Positions 46,118 through 57,923 of a stretch of DNA of 64,000 nt are shown here, one piece after another. The position numbers were made by a program, and so were the translations under genes. The notes beneath the pieces are model-generated. The model saw only the letters and a program-made list of their open reading frames with translations, was not told the DNA's origin and did no database searches. Origin of the DNA: Nemopilema nomurai (Eukaryota; Cnidaria; Scyphozoa; Rhizostomeae; Rhizostomatidae); NCBI GenBank assembly GCA_003864495.1, contig ML133460.1:62001-126000 (forward strand), given 5' to 3'. Within the stretch, counting starts at the first letter, position 1. The number at the start of each line of letters is the position of its first letter.

Positions 46118-49100
46118 CTAAATAAAAGCGAGAGAATTTATTAGTGGAAGCAAACTTGAGTTTCTTCCTATTTTCTCTGCAAAGATTAATTAATTGTGCA
46201 AGTCAAAAAATTCTGAAAAATCTCAATGGCGAAGGGCCAATCAATTCGTACTTTGTTTGTATTTCCTCCAAACGTCACTTTTTTCAATATCATCATCTTT
46301 TCGTATGTAATGTTCATTGATATAACTTCTACTTTTATAGCACAGGATACTATTATCCCAGCTCATTTTACTCAATATGTACTGGAATGTTTTTCAGGCA
46401 CCATTCTGCAATCAATTTCCCTTTGGCCAAATTTGATTCTGGTCGAATTTCCCTTTGCATCTATCCAAATGATGGCGTAAGATTTCACATTTACCCACCG
46501 ATTGTAGCAAAGGAAGCTGCGTCAAAATAAACATCACATCGGCCTTTACGGAGGCGTATTCTTGCAGTATTTCAACAAGGTTTGGAAATCGGTGAAATTT
46601 CCAGTCTTCATATAGACTTGATCCCTAGATCAGAGAGCAGACGATTATTATATTGTCTATTACATTTACAGTTATGACGTTTTCTTGGGTTATTGGACAT
46701 TAAGCCTGTACTTATAGATGACTTTCACCTGTCACGTGATAAACCTCATGCTGCCATGATGGATCACAACTTGGTATTGGATACACGTAGCAGCATGTTA
46801 TTTATGCCGTATCGATTTCAAAACGTAGTAGAATTATTTGAATTTGCATATTGCTAACTCGTTTGTTGTGCCCACTAGTCTAGGAAGCAGTATTTTGAAA
46901 AGGGAATAATCATAGTGCAGTACAGTAGCAGAAGCAGCTTAGAAGCAATGCATATCTCGCTTCTGCTTGAATGACGTACAGAAGATATCAATGCTCTTTT
47001 CAACAGCGATGCAAGTCTCAAATTATCTCTGCATTCAGAACCAGGGATAATATCATGGTCTAAAAGCTTCTTATGAAATAATTCAAATTGAAGCTTTGTG
47101 CAATGAAATACCTTGGCGAGTTCTTCCAGATTCTCTTTTTCTTTCTGGTCTGTGGCCTAGTCGTATAAAACAGACACACGTATTATTTGCTATAGGTATT
47201 GCATCAGTTACTATAACATTTTGAAAAGTTTTTGTGAAAATTGCTTTCAGCAGAATACTCGAAGGATCTTGTCCGGCCACGGATTGTCAGTTCTTAGAAA
47301 ATATGTCACACAAGCACTCATCAAGTCCTGTTGACTTTCTCGATTGAATTGAAGAAGTGAAAATATACTGCAGTTATTCAGTTATCGAGTAACAATGACG
47401 TTTTGATTCACCATTTACCTGCATGGCGAGCTGCGCTAGAAACTGGGGCGTCGGTGGTGTTGTAATGTCCAAATATCTGGTCAGTGCTTCACGTAACGTG
47501 CACGGAACTGTTAAGCGCTTCATCATCTCCCACTTCTTGATCGGACCAAAGGGACCTGAATAGAAGGACGCAATGGTAGATTAAGGAGACGCTGCAGGCC
47601 TAAGCAGAGTTCAATCAAAATGCAGCTACCACCTTCACCAGCTTCTTGGCTCATTTTCGGATTTTCATGCGATATGGTGTCATCTTCAACGACTCTTATT
47701 TAACGAGCAGAGGACTCGAAATCAGAGTGTCAGAAGAGAAGCGTGTTGCTTATATACGCAACACACACGTAACAATGTATCCCATCAGCAAGAATTTCCA
47801 CTTCCCGCCATTCTAGTCGACTGAGCCTAGTTGGCATCACTAGCCTCGATGTCTTCTCCATGCAGAAACTAAAATGGCAGACCCTTACCTGAAATCTCCT
47901 TGCAGAGTTCCATTTTAAGAGGCACATCTGGATCGGGAGCATCATCTAGCAGTTCGATCAAAGTGTCGACAAGCGCCATCTTGTTTTCTGGGAACACGGC
48001 CAGGTGATCGCCTGGAACGTAGCACAACTCTTCGTCGCCTCCCGTGCTCATACGGACAAGAATGGTTGATCGACTGAGACAAAAAAAATGTGTCACCTTG
48101 TCACTATATCACTTGAAATTGTCACAAAAGTGTCCCTTATGTTTTGGTGAAAAGTTTCCGCTCGCAAACTGCCCGGACACTATCAGTGTTAAGGGCTGGG
48201 TTTGTCTTGCTCCCAACATTCTATCATTTTGCATGTGGATTAAACGGAATAAGAAAAGCTTGGCTTACCTTGAATCTGGATGCTGCAGCTGCTCTTTAGA
48301 AATGACTTCCACAAAGTGGACCTTCTTGTGGTGCACTTGTTCAAGACCTAAAATTATCAAACAGGTTTTAAGCAAGAATTGAAAAAATTAGAGAAACCTT
48401 CTCAATGAGATTACACTGACAACGTCTGAAGTTTCCCACAACACCAAAAGTATGTAAACGATCTTGTGAAAGATCGGTACTTTTAAATGCTAAAGTTGGC
48501 CAGTTATCGATGATGACTTATTCGTGATGTTAGTGTATGATGAGGCATCGCATTCTTAAAGGAAAGTCATTGTGGAAAGCATTTTTCTACGTACATTCTG
48601 ATTTTAAAGGCAGAGAGCCCTTCAACCTACTTTAAAGAAAGCAGATGAAAACGTATTATAATGTAGAGAATCAAATCATCAGGGAAATTACTACCTATCT
48701 GGAAAGTAAACTTCACTAAAACCAGGGCATAAAATCACTATGAAAAAATAGTCATTTTTTCCATAATGTCAACTGAAGTTTTCAGGTCCAGTCTCTGTAG
48801 CTATTTATGTCTTTCGTTCAATGTAAAGAGTAGAGACATTGTTACTGAATACTGTTCTCCATAAAACGCCCATTCTTCGTGCCTCTTAATCAGTTTTGCT
48901 TAATTCAAAGTGTAACATTTCTCAACAAGATATCCGTTCAAGAATATAACTCATCAACGCACCTTCAGATACATCAACAGTTGCATTTGCTTTGTCGACT
49001 ACATATCGGAACTTTTCTTTCTTCCAAGACGTAGAAGACACAGCTAGACTATCGACACACTCGTTCATAGAAAAGTCAGTGCAGAATGTTTCACAGGCTA

Positions 49101-52100
49101 CCTGGCAAGGAGAAGCAAAGACAGCTGACATTCAGTTGCCACAAATATATCCAATACAATAAAACATTGTTATTCTTCCTAAACATTTGTCGGGATGTGT
49201 AATTAAGTAGGGATTCTAGAATTTATTTCCACATTTCAAATGGAGAAAATACTCATCCTTGAAAAGGAGATAGAGACAGGTTCCCATTTTTTTAGAAAAA
49301 TCAGTATGATCCATTTCCATGTGTACATTTACATGAAAAGGTCTTTTAAAGAAACAAATAGGTATGTGTTCAAATGTTCAATAATCATTGTTCAAATCTA
49401 AATCATTGTACAATAGGCATAGTAAATTCAAAGTAAGTACGCATTGTCACTTTGCATAGAGAAAAAATTAACCTGCATTTTTCTCAGTGACATTTACTTG
49501 GCTGTAAGCCTTAAGCTAAGTTTTCAAAGAATTCTCGCTATCAACCAAAGAGCTCTCTTTGACGCAATATCTAAAGATGCTTGCATATATTTGCGTGACA
49601 AATAAGCTGAAGAAATGCCTTAAAGACGTCTTTAGCCCAACTCATGAACGATTCTTCCTGGCCACAAAGCTCATCGCCTTCTCCAATTGGAAAAATTTCC
49701 TCTCCGCCCAAGCCCACGATTAGGTTTCTGCATGAATGTGCAAAGGCGCAGAAATGAGGATAAGCTCGAGAGCCAAGACCAAAAACAGAAAATCTGCAAG
49801 GAAAAAGAAACAAAGCATAAATTCACGTGCAATGCGTTGTGGAATAGCGTGGAAACAGTGGCCATAGTTAAATGGCAGAACAGCATAAAATTCGGTTAAC
49901 AATCTGCATTTTTCCTTTCCTGGGTGCAGATCAAAATTTTACTTGGCGACCCTAGCAAGCATAAATGCTAAATTCTTCTAGTAAGTATACTATGATACAG
50001 TACAGATACATTGTCCGTGACTATCAAACATAAAAAGTAAGACGCCTATTATTGCTTTACCCAGTTTCCAGTGAAAGGAAATTGCTTGCTAGTATTCGCA
50101 AAATACGTTTATTGAACAGGGCTGAGTAAGTGAATGAATTTTCATATGCACATTTACTTTAATCCAAATAAGAAAGATATATATCAAATCATTTTAATAC
50201 AATCTGTAGACAAACATGAATTGTAAAACCTTGGTGCTAAGGCCCGGGTGGTTTTCACTGAGATTGACAATAAAAACACGGCGAACAAGAAACCCTTAAT
50301 CACAAGCGCTGATAAAGAACATTGTTTTAACCTCAGGTTGGCGAGAGGCTGAGAACTATCTCCTTCGTCGCGGTCAAAACTGTTGTATTGCTGTATGTGA
50401 ATATTGCTCAGACGACGGGATCTCACTGCGGATCTAGTATAAAGTGATACAGGGTACATTATCAACTGAACATGTCTGCAGTTGGTGAATTCTCGTTAGA
50501 AGTAATGCTAGCATTGTCAAGCTGAAAAGCAGTTGTACCAACTTTCGATTTCAAGATATGTGAAATGTTGTCCGTGATAAAGAAATAAATTTGTTGGAGA
50601 AGTGGTTGCATGAAAATTACGTATAGTCCCCTTCCCTTTTTCTCGCTCACTGAAAAAATTCTAAGCTTGTTCTGAAGATTTTTATTTTAGCAAAAATAAA
50701 AATAATATCGTATAGAAGTGCCATTTAGAAGATATACAATCTTCAGTAATTCTTTGTTGCTCAGGTGGAAATGAGTAACATGGCATAACAAGACGAAATA
50801 TTGTCCTGTCCAAGAATCCTGGCATTTTGTCAAAGGGGGTCGATGCTATTTAACATACCTTGACGGGGGGTGTTTAAGTTTGTACAGCATTTCGCCAAAG
50901 GACTGAAAATAATAGGAACTCGATTAATTTAGCCTAAAATCTAAAATCGACTATGAAATTTCTGGAACAAAATAATTAATCAATAAATTAATACTCAAAC
51001 GTAACTACTGTGATAGTATAAGAGCTGACTTTGTGTGTTGAGAGATCTAACGCAACAAGTGCTTCAAAAAATATGGCAAATTAGTAAACAATTGATAAAC
51101 AGAGATAATCAGATTCAAATGCAGCGACCACGATATAAGGAACAAGTCAAAAATAGGCCTAAAGGCAAGAGGGGTGATCATGACGAAGAGGGGCAGTTGA
51201 GAGTAGCACACTGACCTCGCCGTTGCTCGGGGCTTCTCCATTGCCAAAGGTGCTCGTGACGATGAGGACAAGCTGCTCGTGTTCGAGCTCTGGGAAGTTG
51301 AAGTCTCCCATGCACATCACCTTCGGATCGAATGCATGGGAAAACAGGTCACCCAGAATCTGGGCATAGTTCTCGGATTTGCCGGTTTCTGTGGCGAATA
51401 GTATAATGGCCTTAGGCCGCTTCTTCATTGCTTCGCCCATAAGCCTTGCGGTCAGCTTCACAGCTCTGGAGCAGAGAGAGATAGATCATCACCCTTCTTT
51501 GCACACATAGCTTTTACAATTACCTTGTTATCCATTATCATACCATTACCTTTAAGCAACTTACCAACAGCCATTACATATCATTTAAAGCATTGTACAT
51601 AACTGCTAGATGAGTTGAGAATCGAAAGATAATCTGTAGAAAGGGTACTTACTTTGCTACCTCTTTGAAGCCAAATCGTCGCTTTGCATTACCTTCTTTC
51701 TTGACAATTGGGAAATACTTAAACGGGTCTTCTTGGTAGTCGAACATAGGCTTCACGGTGTATGCAAGCATTTCCTTAAAATAGACATTACAAGTAGAAG
51801 TATAAATATTTTATCGCTTTCCTGTACCCGATTATACTTTGCTCATGAGCACTTGAATCACTGGATAAATTCTATAATGTTATTGAAAACCAATGATAAA
51901 ATGTTATTGAAAAAGGGTGTTATTTTGCTCTTAAAACGATGCAGATGTTGTTCTGTGATGTGTTAATGTTTCCTGTTACAAGTTAAATTGCAAATGATTT
52001 GCTGAATGCAGAGTTCTGGGGAATCCTTCATGCTTCACTCTCAAAAGATCCGTCTGGTGGGACGATATACCAAATGCATTAACGAATTCTGAGCCAGCAA

Positions 52101-55100
52101 GTTAGGCTCTGATTCAACCATTGCATTATGAATGCTTTGATGGATTCTGATACTTCCCAGGCAGAAAGCCTTGGACTTCCTTCTAGCACCTTTGACTGTA
52201 CTTGAAATGCTGTCCTGACTCTCATCAAATCTGCTTTACGCAATATTCTGAGCGGAGCCTTATGCTACACAGCTTTCAGGCATGCAGCATGCTCTAAATG
52301 AATACACTTACCTGGTGGAAAACGGGGCATGAGCTCCCAGAGAGCGGTGGCACAATCCACACCCAATCTGCTGGACATCCACCTCTCAATTTTTGCTAGA
52401 GTATAGTAAAAAGAAAACTGACTAATTATTTAGTGTTTGGAAGCGATTAATTGGCAACGACGAGACAAAGGCCATGGGGATTAGTTTCCATAATGTCAAA
52501 AAATATCAAGATTCAATCGCTTGATAAATTAGTGAGAAATTACCTCGTTTTCTAAATGCTTCATAAACGATTCCGAGGCCGAATGGTGGTCCACTATCGT
52601 AGCACAACTGGCCTAAAAATGGGAAAAAAGAAATCCAAAGTAAATGTTTTGCTTTCGGTAGCAACTAAACTGTAAATTTTGTAACCTCTTCTAGCATTTG
52701 TTCTTTAGCAAGGATAGAATTGGAAAGACCTTTAAACTGCAAAACCACGTTTTCATGTGGATTCCGACTTTTTAATGCCACTTTTCTCTCTACAAGTGGA
52801 ATAATTTTTAACATGAAATTAAGGCCAAATTCTTAACTCACTTATCAACGATCAACTACCATTTGAAGTGAAAGCTGAAAGGATTAAGAATTGCAAGATC
52901 TGTACAAATACTAAATTTAAATATTTGCAAAAAAATTTAAACTTGCATAGACTTTATAAAGTGTCACCACAGAAATATCAAGGTTAGATGAAATTGATTT
53001 GTTGTGAGAAGCCATCAACGCAAAACATCATTCTTATGAAAAGTAGATGCTTAAGAAGAGAATAACAACTTCAAAGGAACTATTACGAAAATTGGGTATA
53101 AAATAAAAGCAAGGTATTCCTCATTGATAATGAAATTAACTACGGATCCCAATGTAAATAAACCTAACTTAGTGTTTGCAGTTATAAGAGAGACTGAGGA
53201 TAGTTTTGGAAGTGATATCAAAGGATGGGATAACATGCTACGATTTGAGAGGAACTCACGTTGAAGCTGTGAAGAACAGCTATGTTCAGCTCTACTAATG
53301 CTTGATCCTTCCAGAGTGAAGCATTCGAACGTGTATTTAGGCCCATTCGCAATGCAACTGGCTGATAATTAAGAATAAAAAACATATTAAACCCTAGCAG
53401 TGCTGTTAAAATCTTTTAAACCAAGAACAGTAGACACATATTCTTCTAGATCATTTATAGAATTTAGGAGAAAGTAAACTAATTTTGCATATCAATATCG
53501 TTCTTTTTCAAGACAAAATTTGATGGAAAAGCCAAACAATCAATTTTAGAAAACCAAATACCAAAAATAGAAAAAATCTAATGACATCACTAAGAAAAGG
53601 GAAAATGCTTAATTAGACTCAAATGAAAAATGTTTGCTCTTTTTGCAACTGCACATTGCACCTTGGCAATTTTACAAAGATGGAAAATCAATTTGCAAAA
53701 CATCAGGCTACGTTAATTTTTACCTTAAGCATATTGTATCTAGCAGCATCTCCAAAATTTCTGGCTCCAATTTCTGTAGACATGTACCTAAAATTTGTAA
53801 GCGAGTAATTGGCAACAGGGTTAAATTTAAATAAAATACATCGAGCTAGTATCATACGCTCAGTGTGTAGAGGCTAGCAAGTGTTGAAACGAAAAAGAAT
53901 GTAGAAGTCGGTCATATGACATATCAAAAGACCTGGCTTGTGATACTCATGGACCATCTTAAGAAAATAGGAGTAACGGAAGAGGACAACAGAGAAACAG
54001 TACAAACCAGCCGTTGAATGGTGCACAAGGAAACTCGACACCACCAACATCGAAAATCATATTTGCAACAGCAGGCAAGCAGTACCAACGTAGGCCCAGC
54101 TCTTCAAACCAGGGGTACCTTCAAAGAGACATTGCTTTCTTTAAGAAAAACAAAACAAGCTCGCGGGCAAACACAAGTACAAAACTAATATTAGTATCTG
54201 TCACATTTCAACTTTCTATTTTTGTAGGGAGCAAGATATATAACATAAAATTTGATAAAGTTATCTGACCTTTACAGTAGTCAACAAACTATAAGATATT
54301 CATCTAGCTTTTTAAGATGCAAAGCTAGATTAAAATGCCAGTTGAACTCCTTTTTAAAGCTTTTTGCCAATTAAAGATCAGGTATAAAATTTATGGAGCA
54401 AAGTTTTCTTGATGAAAATTATAAGCACCTTGAAGTGCAGTAGTAATCTGGCTGATGCTTAAATATTTGATGCTTTAATGAAATACATTTGAGACAAATT
54501 CGTATTCTGTACATTGTCGATCACTTTTAAATAGTCCATTTAAAAGGGATAGGATTTTCATTTTCGGTGCTTAAGTGCAAGTGAAGAGTTAAATAACTTC
54601 ATGTGTATAGCATACGCAGTAGCTTGAATAGCGATTACTGGAGCAACAAGAAGCACATTCACTCTTTAGCGATAATTTCTAAAAGGGGGCCTTTAATTGC
54701 TTGTCATCGCTATCCCGTCTTATTAGTTAGTACCTGTGTTATATCCACTGATTGAGACAGAAATATGAACTGTTTCTTAGTTGAGGGCTTTCATGCAACA
54801 TGACGTCATATTCATCGTTTTGATTATGCAATACCTATTTAAAGTCGCGCTTACTTTGGGTGGGTTATCTGCACCTCCATGATCAGATCAGGTGGAATGA
54901 CAAACAGCTCAGGCTCTTGTCCGCTTGCTTGCAAAACGAGTGGCAGAACATCAAATGGGCCTTTGTCACCACTCCACCCCAAAGATTCGCATATCTAAGT
55001 GAGAAGGCGACCTTGAGTTATCAAACACAAAATGTAAAGCTACCCGGACTTAGAGGATATCATTGTAATGTAAACATCTGGGTAAATCGTAAGAAGCGTT

Positions 55101-55426
55101 CATAACTGCTTTTGCTCAAGGCATTCCAATATGGACCCTAGAAGAAGCTTCAAATCAGAATAAAAAGAAGATGAAGCCTGCTATTAAGTACATCTTGAAT
55201 TAATTGAGTACGTATTCCAATGAGGGGAATTTCAGAGCACCATGGATAAAGACCAGCAACCTGTACCAATAGGTTCCCGCTCACCTGAGTCATCTGAACG
55301 CTCATCGGGTCGCCAATAATAGTCCCATCAGGCTGTTTGTAGCCAGCGTACTTGATAAACTGTGAGTTCCAGATTCGGAAATCTTTCATATTTTCCCTCC
55401 TCTGGGGGAAAATTGTAATCGCAGAT
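41974..55426 (-). CDS. NOS: Nitric oxide synthase, N-terminal exons not seen
   Basis: NOS oxidises L-arginine to citrulline and NO, using NADPH through FAD and FMN domains, a calmodulin linker, and a haem-biopterin oxygenase domain. 26 minus-strand exons (3018 coding bases) cover everything from SAITIFPQ in the oxygenase domain to a C-terminal tail, with phases that agree at all junctions except one. Present: arginine-site Glu in [28 protein letters not shown], calmodulin segment [69 protein letters not shown] and [15 protein letters not shown] loop of about 34 residues interrupts the FMN domain, as in constitutive NOS but shorter. The exons encoding the zinc site and the haem-ligand Cys (RC[IV]GR) were not found up to base 64000. 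One exon has an apparent frameshift near 44425. The symbol is given for the family; the paralogue is unassigned. Confidence 0.93.
43008..43425 (+). mobile_element. Retrotransposon protease-like relic
   Basis: A plus-strand ORF inside a NOS intron contains a Gly-rich beta-strand pattern ending in CVFGWDFF, resembling the C-terminal half of Ty3/Gypsy-type aspartic proteases (hydrophobic-LG-x-DF-L). The similarity appears to drift between frames downstream, and no reverse transcriptase follows, so this is at most a decayed fragment. It is judged by eye only and could be coincidental. Confidence 0.35.
46499..51465 (-). other. NOS: NOS FMN and connecting domain exons
   Basis: 51216-51465 ([47 protein letters not shown]), 50859-50902 ([14 protein letters not shown]), 50332-50433 (the autoinhibitory-loop exon: [19 protein letters not shown], then PLANLR), 49619-49793 ([40 protein letters not shown]), 48963-49101 ([22 protein letters not shown]), 48269-48347, 47889-48073 ([19 protein letters not shown]), 47419-47555 ([20 protein letters not shown]), 47112-47156 ([15 protein letters not shown]), 46499-46624 ([20 protein letters not shown]). 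The exon ending at 49619 aligns with the family only if a GC donor (AAG|GCATTT) is used. Confidence 0.9.
51653..55426 (-). other. NOS: NOS oxygenase and calmodulin-linker exons
   Basis: Exons in gene order: 55285-55426 ([26 protein letters not shown]), 54855-54994 ([20 protein letters not shown]), 54008-54118 ([19 protein letters not shown]), 53724-53787 ([18 protein letters not shown]), 53260-53361 ([18 protein letters not shown]), 52544-52612 ([19 protein letters not shown]), 52312-52395 ([18 protein letters not shown]), 51653-51774 ([18 protein letters not shown] and the start of the calmodulin helix). All have GT-AG boundaries and consistent phase. The interval 52396-52543 and the other introns hold nothing recognisable. 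Confidence 0.93.
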
Positions 55427-57923
55427 CTGTATAGAGAATCGCAATTCAATTTCAATAAAACGAATATTGAATTTCAATGTGTTTCTGATTTGTGAACAAC
55501 GAATATTCTACTACGACGAAGAGATTGGCAAAATACCACGCAGTGTCATGCGCAAAACCAGTTGCAATAAATAGATAAAAACAGTTTTCATTACATTTCT
55601 CTATATCAGCGGTATGGGAGAGCTGCCGCAATTGCTGCAGAAGTTTAGCGAACCTAACGTAACTTTTATTGCGGCAATGGTTACGACAAGTGCGACACTT
55701 AAATGTTTGGCGCTCTCGCAAGCACGAATTTTCAATCGAAAAGTTCTACAACACTATAAACCGAATGCAATGGACTAATTCAAGCTATATGAAACTTTTA
55801 CCTTTTTCTATTTCATAAAACTGAATCTTATTCATCCACGATATCCATTCAGTCAAGAGTAAATTACAACAAAAAGGTTAAATCTCTAATTAATTGAATA
55901 AGAAATAGCTGCCATGAAAGTATAAACAGGATTGCCAAGCAAATTGATCTCAAACGGATTCGTGCATCTAGTTCCTAGTGGCCCAAGTTATTTTTTAGCT
56001 TTTGTTTGAATCATACTATGGATTCGACTTTTCTAATAAGTTGTGGGGTAGTATTCCAAGCCTTTGAAACTGAAGCTTCAATTTATGGGACAAATAATGA
56101 GTCACAGGTGCATTGAAAATGACTTGACATGGATGATATTTGGAAAATGATCAAGATGAAAAATGAAGATTGTGCATGCCGCCACAACCATTCGGAAACC
56201 GAGAGTTCTGTTTGATAGTTGTAATGTTTATAAGAAACACTCTTTTTATAAGAAAAAAATTTATAAGAACACGAGCCTCAAATTTGCCAAAAAATTAAGA
56301 ACAGATTAAGAACAGGCTGACCGGAAAGGTACTGTAAGACTTCATTTTGAAAGACGTTTGTTAATATGTCGCGTATACTTTTGTTTTTCATCATGTCGTG
56401 ACAAAAGTTAGAAGTAGTGTGTTGTAGTTGAGCATGCTGGGCCAGGTGATTCAAGCATGAAGTTTGGTACAAGTACACAGACCACGCGCTAAATATACCA
56501 AAAAGTTATTTATCTTGAAACATGCAAGTTATAAACCTGATATTTAGTTTCCTGAAATAATTTGATATAACGTGGGAAATAATGCAGATCTCATTTCAAA
56601 AGTGTCCCCAAAGCTATTTTAGGTTATGAACATAAAACGTAATATTTCTTACGTGATTTGAACTATAACTTGACACTTTGAATAAACATGAGATGAAGGT
56701 GAAATCTTGAGAGATCCCCACCCTGGCTGAGGTATTTTAATGAGTTCAAAGAACAGTAGGGCAGAGTTGTAAAATGTGTTGAGATATGATGAGGGGAGGA
56801 ATACATTTTAGTTTTTCTTTGAAGCGATTTCTTGGTTCATGGATTGGTATATGTTTCGAGCCAGCTTAACTGGAAAATATTGCAATCTACAACAGAAAGA
56901 ATGCTAAAAAGTGAACAAGTGCTTTGCGGTACAAAAATTCACAATGGCAATGAAAAGGGAACTAGTTTTTGCATACTGCAAGTACTTTTCCGTCCAAAAC
57001 TTCTCAGAGTATGCAAACGTCGGAAGATAGCCAAAAGCTGACAGAATAGATAGCCAGTTGCGGATCGAAAACACTAGAGGGTGATCAGAAGAGCGCGTAA
57101 TTGGTTATAATTGACCAATCAGCGTTTGACCTAACACCTAACTTTAGAAAAGCCCAAGGGATAGACGAACTCTTTCTGTCTACAAAGAATGGGATTTTCC
57201 ATTGAAATATAGACAGACTCCAAAACACCAAGACGACTCTAACTTGTATTTCTTTAATGGCCCTCCCCAAGCTTAGTTCCAGATGCCAAATTTAGTTCCG
57301 CTTTTTATTGTCATTGTAAAGCTAAAAAGAGCTCCAAAAGGAGAAGCCGCCGTGAAGTTGGATGAGCATCGCCACAGCGCCTACTATAGCAAGAAATCGT
57401 GACTCACTGATATGTCCTACTCTATTGAGTGACTGTCCTTATTGTTATTATTATTATTATTTATTTTATTTTATTTTTCTCAGTTTTTCCTTTTACCTTA
57501 CGATTGTAATAGTTTTTTCTTGTAAAACCAGGCTAGCCAATTGCAAATTACCTTGTAATAGTGAGATTTGTAGTTGTAGTTTAAGTTGAATTGAAAATGA
57601 AATGTTTCCATGATAAAGCTAAAAAGGACTGGCCACAGGCATTCCAGTCTAAAAATAGATTTGAAGGGCATTTTAGAAAAGGGGATTCATCTATATTTCA
57701 AACTTCTAGAACAGCCCGACCTCTGCTAATTCTGAGATTACCCCCAGGCAGTTTCGCCTCCTATTGGGTACCAGACTTCGGTACTACCCAGGGTACACCA
57801 GACTAAACACAACGTGCGGCACGGATATAAACCTTTTCTTGAAAGTTGGCTCGGTTCTCTCAAGAGAAACAGAAACAACTGTAGAACGCGTTTGTGATTT
57901 ATGAAGTTGTGCTGCTGAGGAAG
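55427..57923. other. Region between NOS exon and ADCK5, no gene seen
   Basis: Lies upstream of the first visible NOS exon and upstream of the ADCK5 ATG, so it is either NOS intron plus the ADCK5 promoter, or intergenic. I searched the minus strand for the conserved W-R-N-A/RC[IV]GR NOS exon and did not find it. There is a (TTA)n-like run at about 57437-57478. A motif tgggtaccagac ... tacccagggtac near 57764-57796 belongs to a dispersed motif set. Confidence 0.5.

Noticed and set aside
52000..52300. Coding-like stretch between NOS exons
   Set aside because: Neighbouring exons 51653-51774 and 52312-52395 join in phase and align contiguously with the family, so nothing is missing there.
57085..57270. 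Minus ORF upstream of NOS as a missing N-terminal exon
   Set aside because: Contains none of the NOS N-terminal motifs and lacks suitable splice sites.
57894..57923. Upstream GTG as ADCK5 start
   Set aside because: Animal nuclear genes rarely start at GTG; ATG at 57924 gives a family-sized protein with a basic N-terminus.
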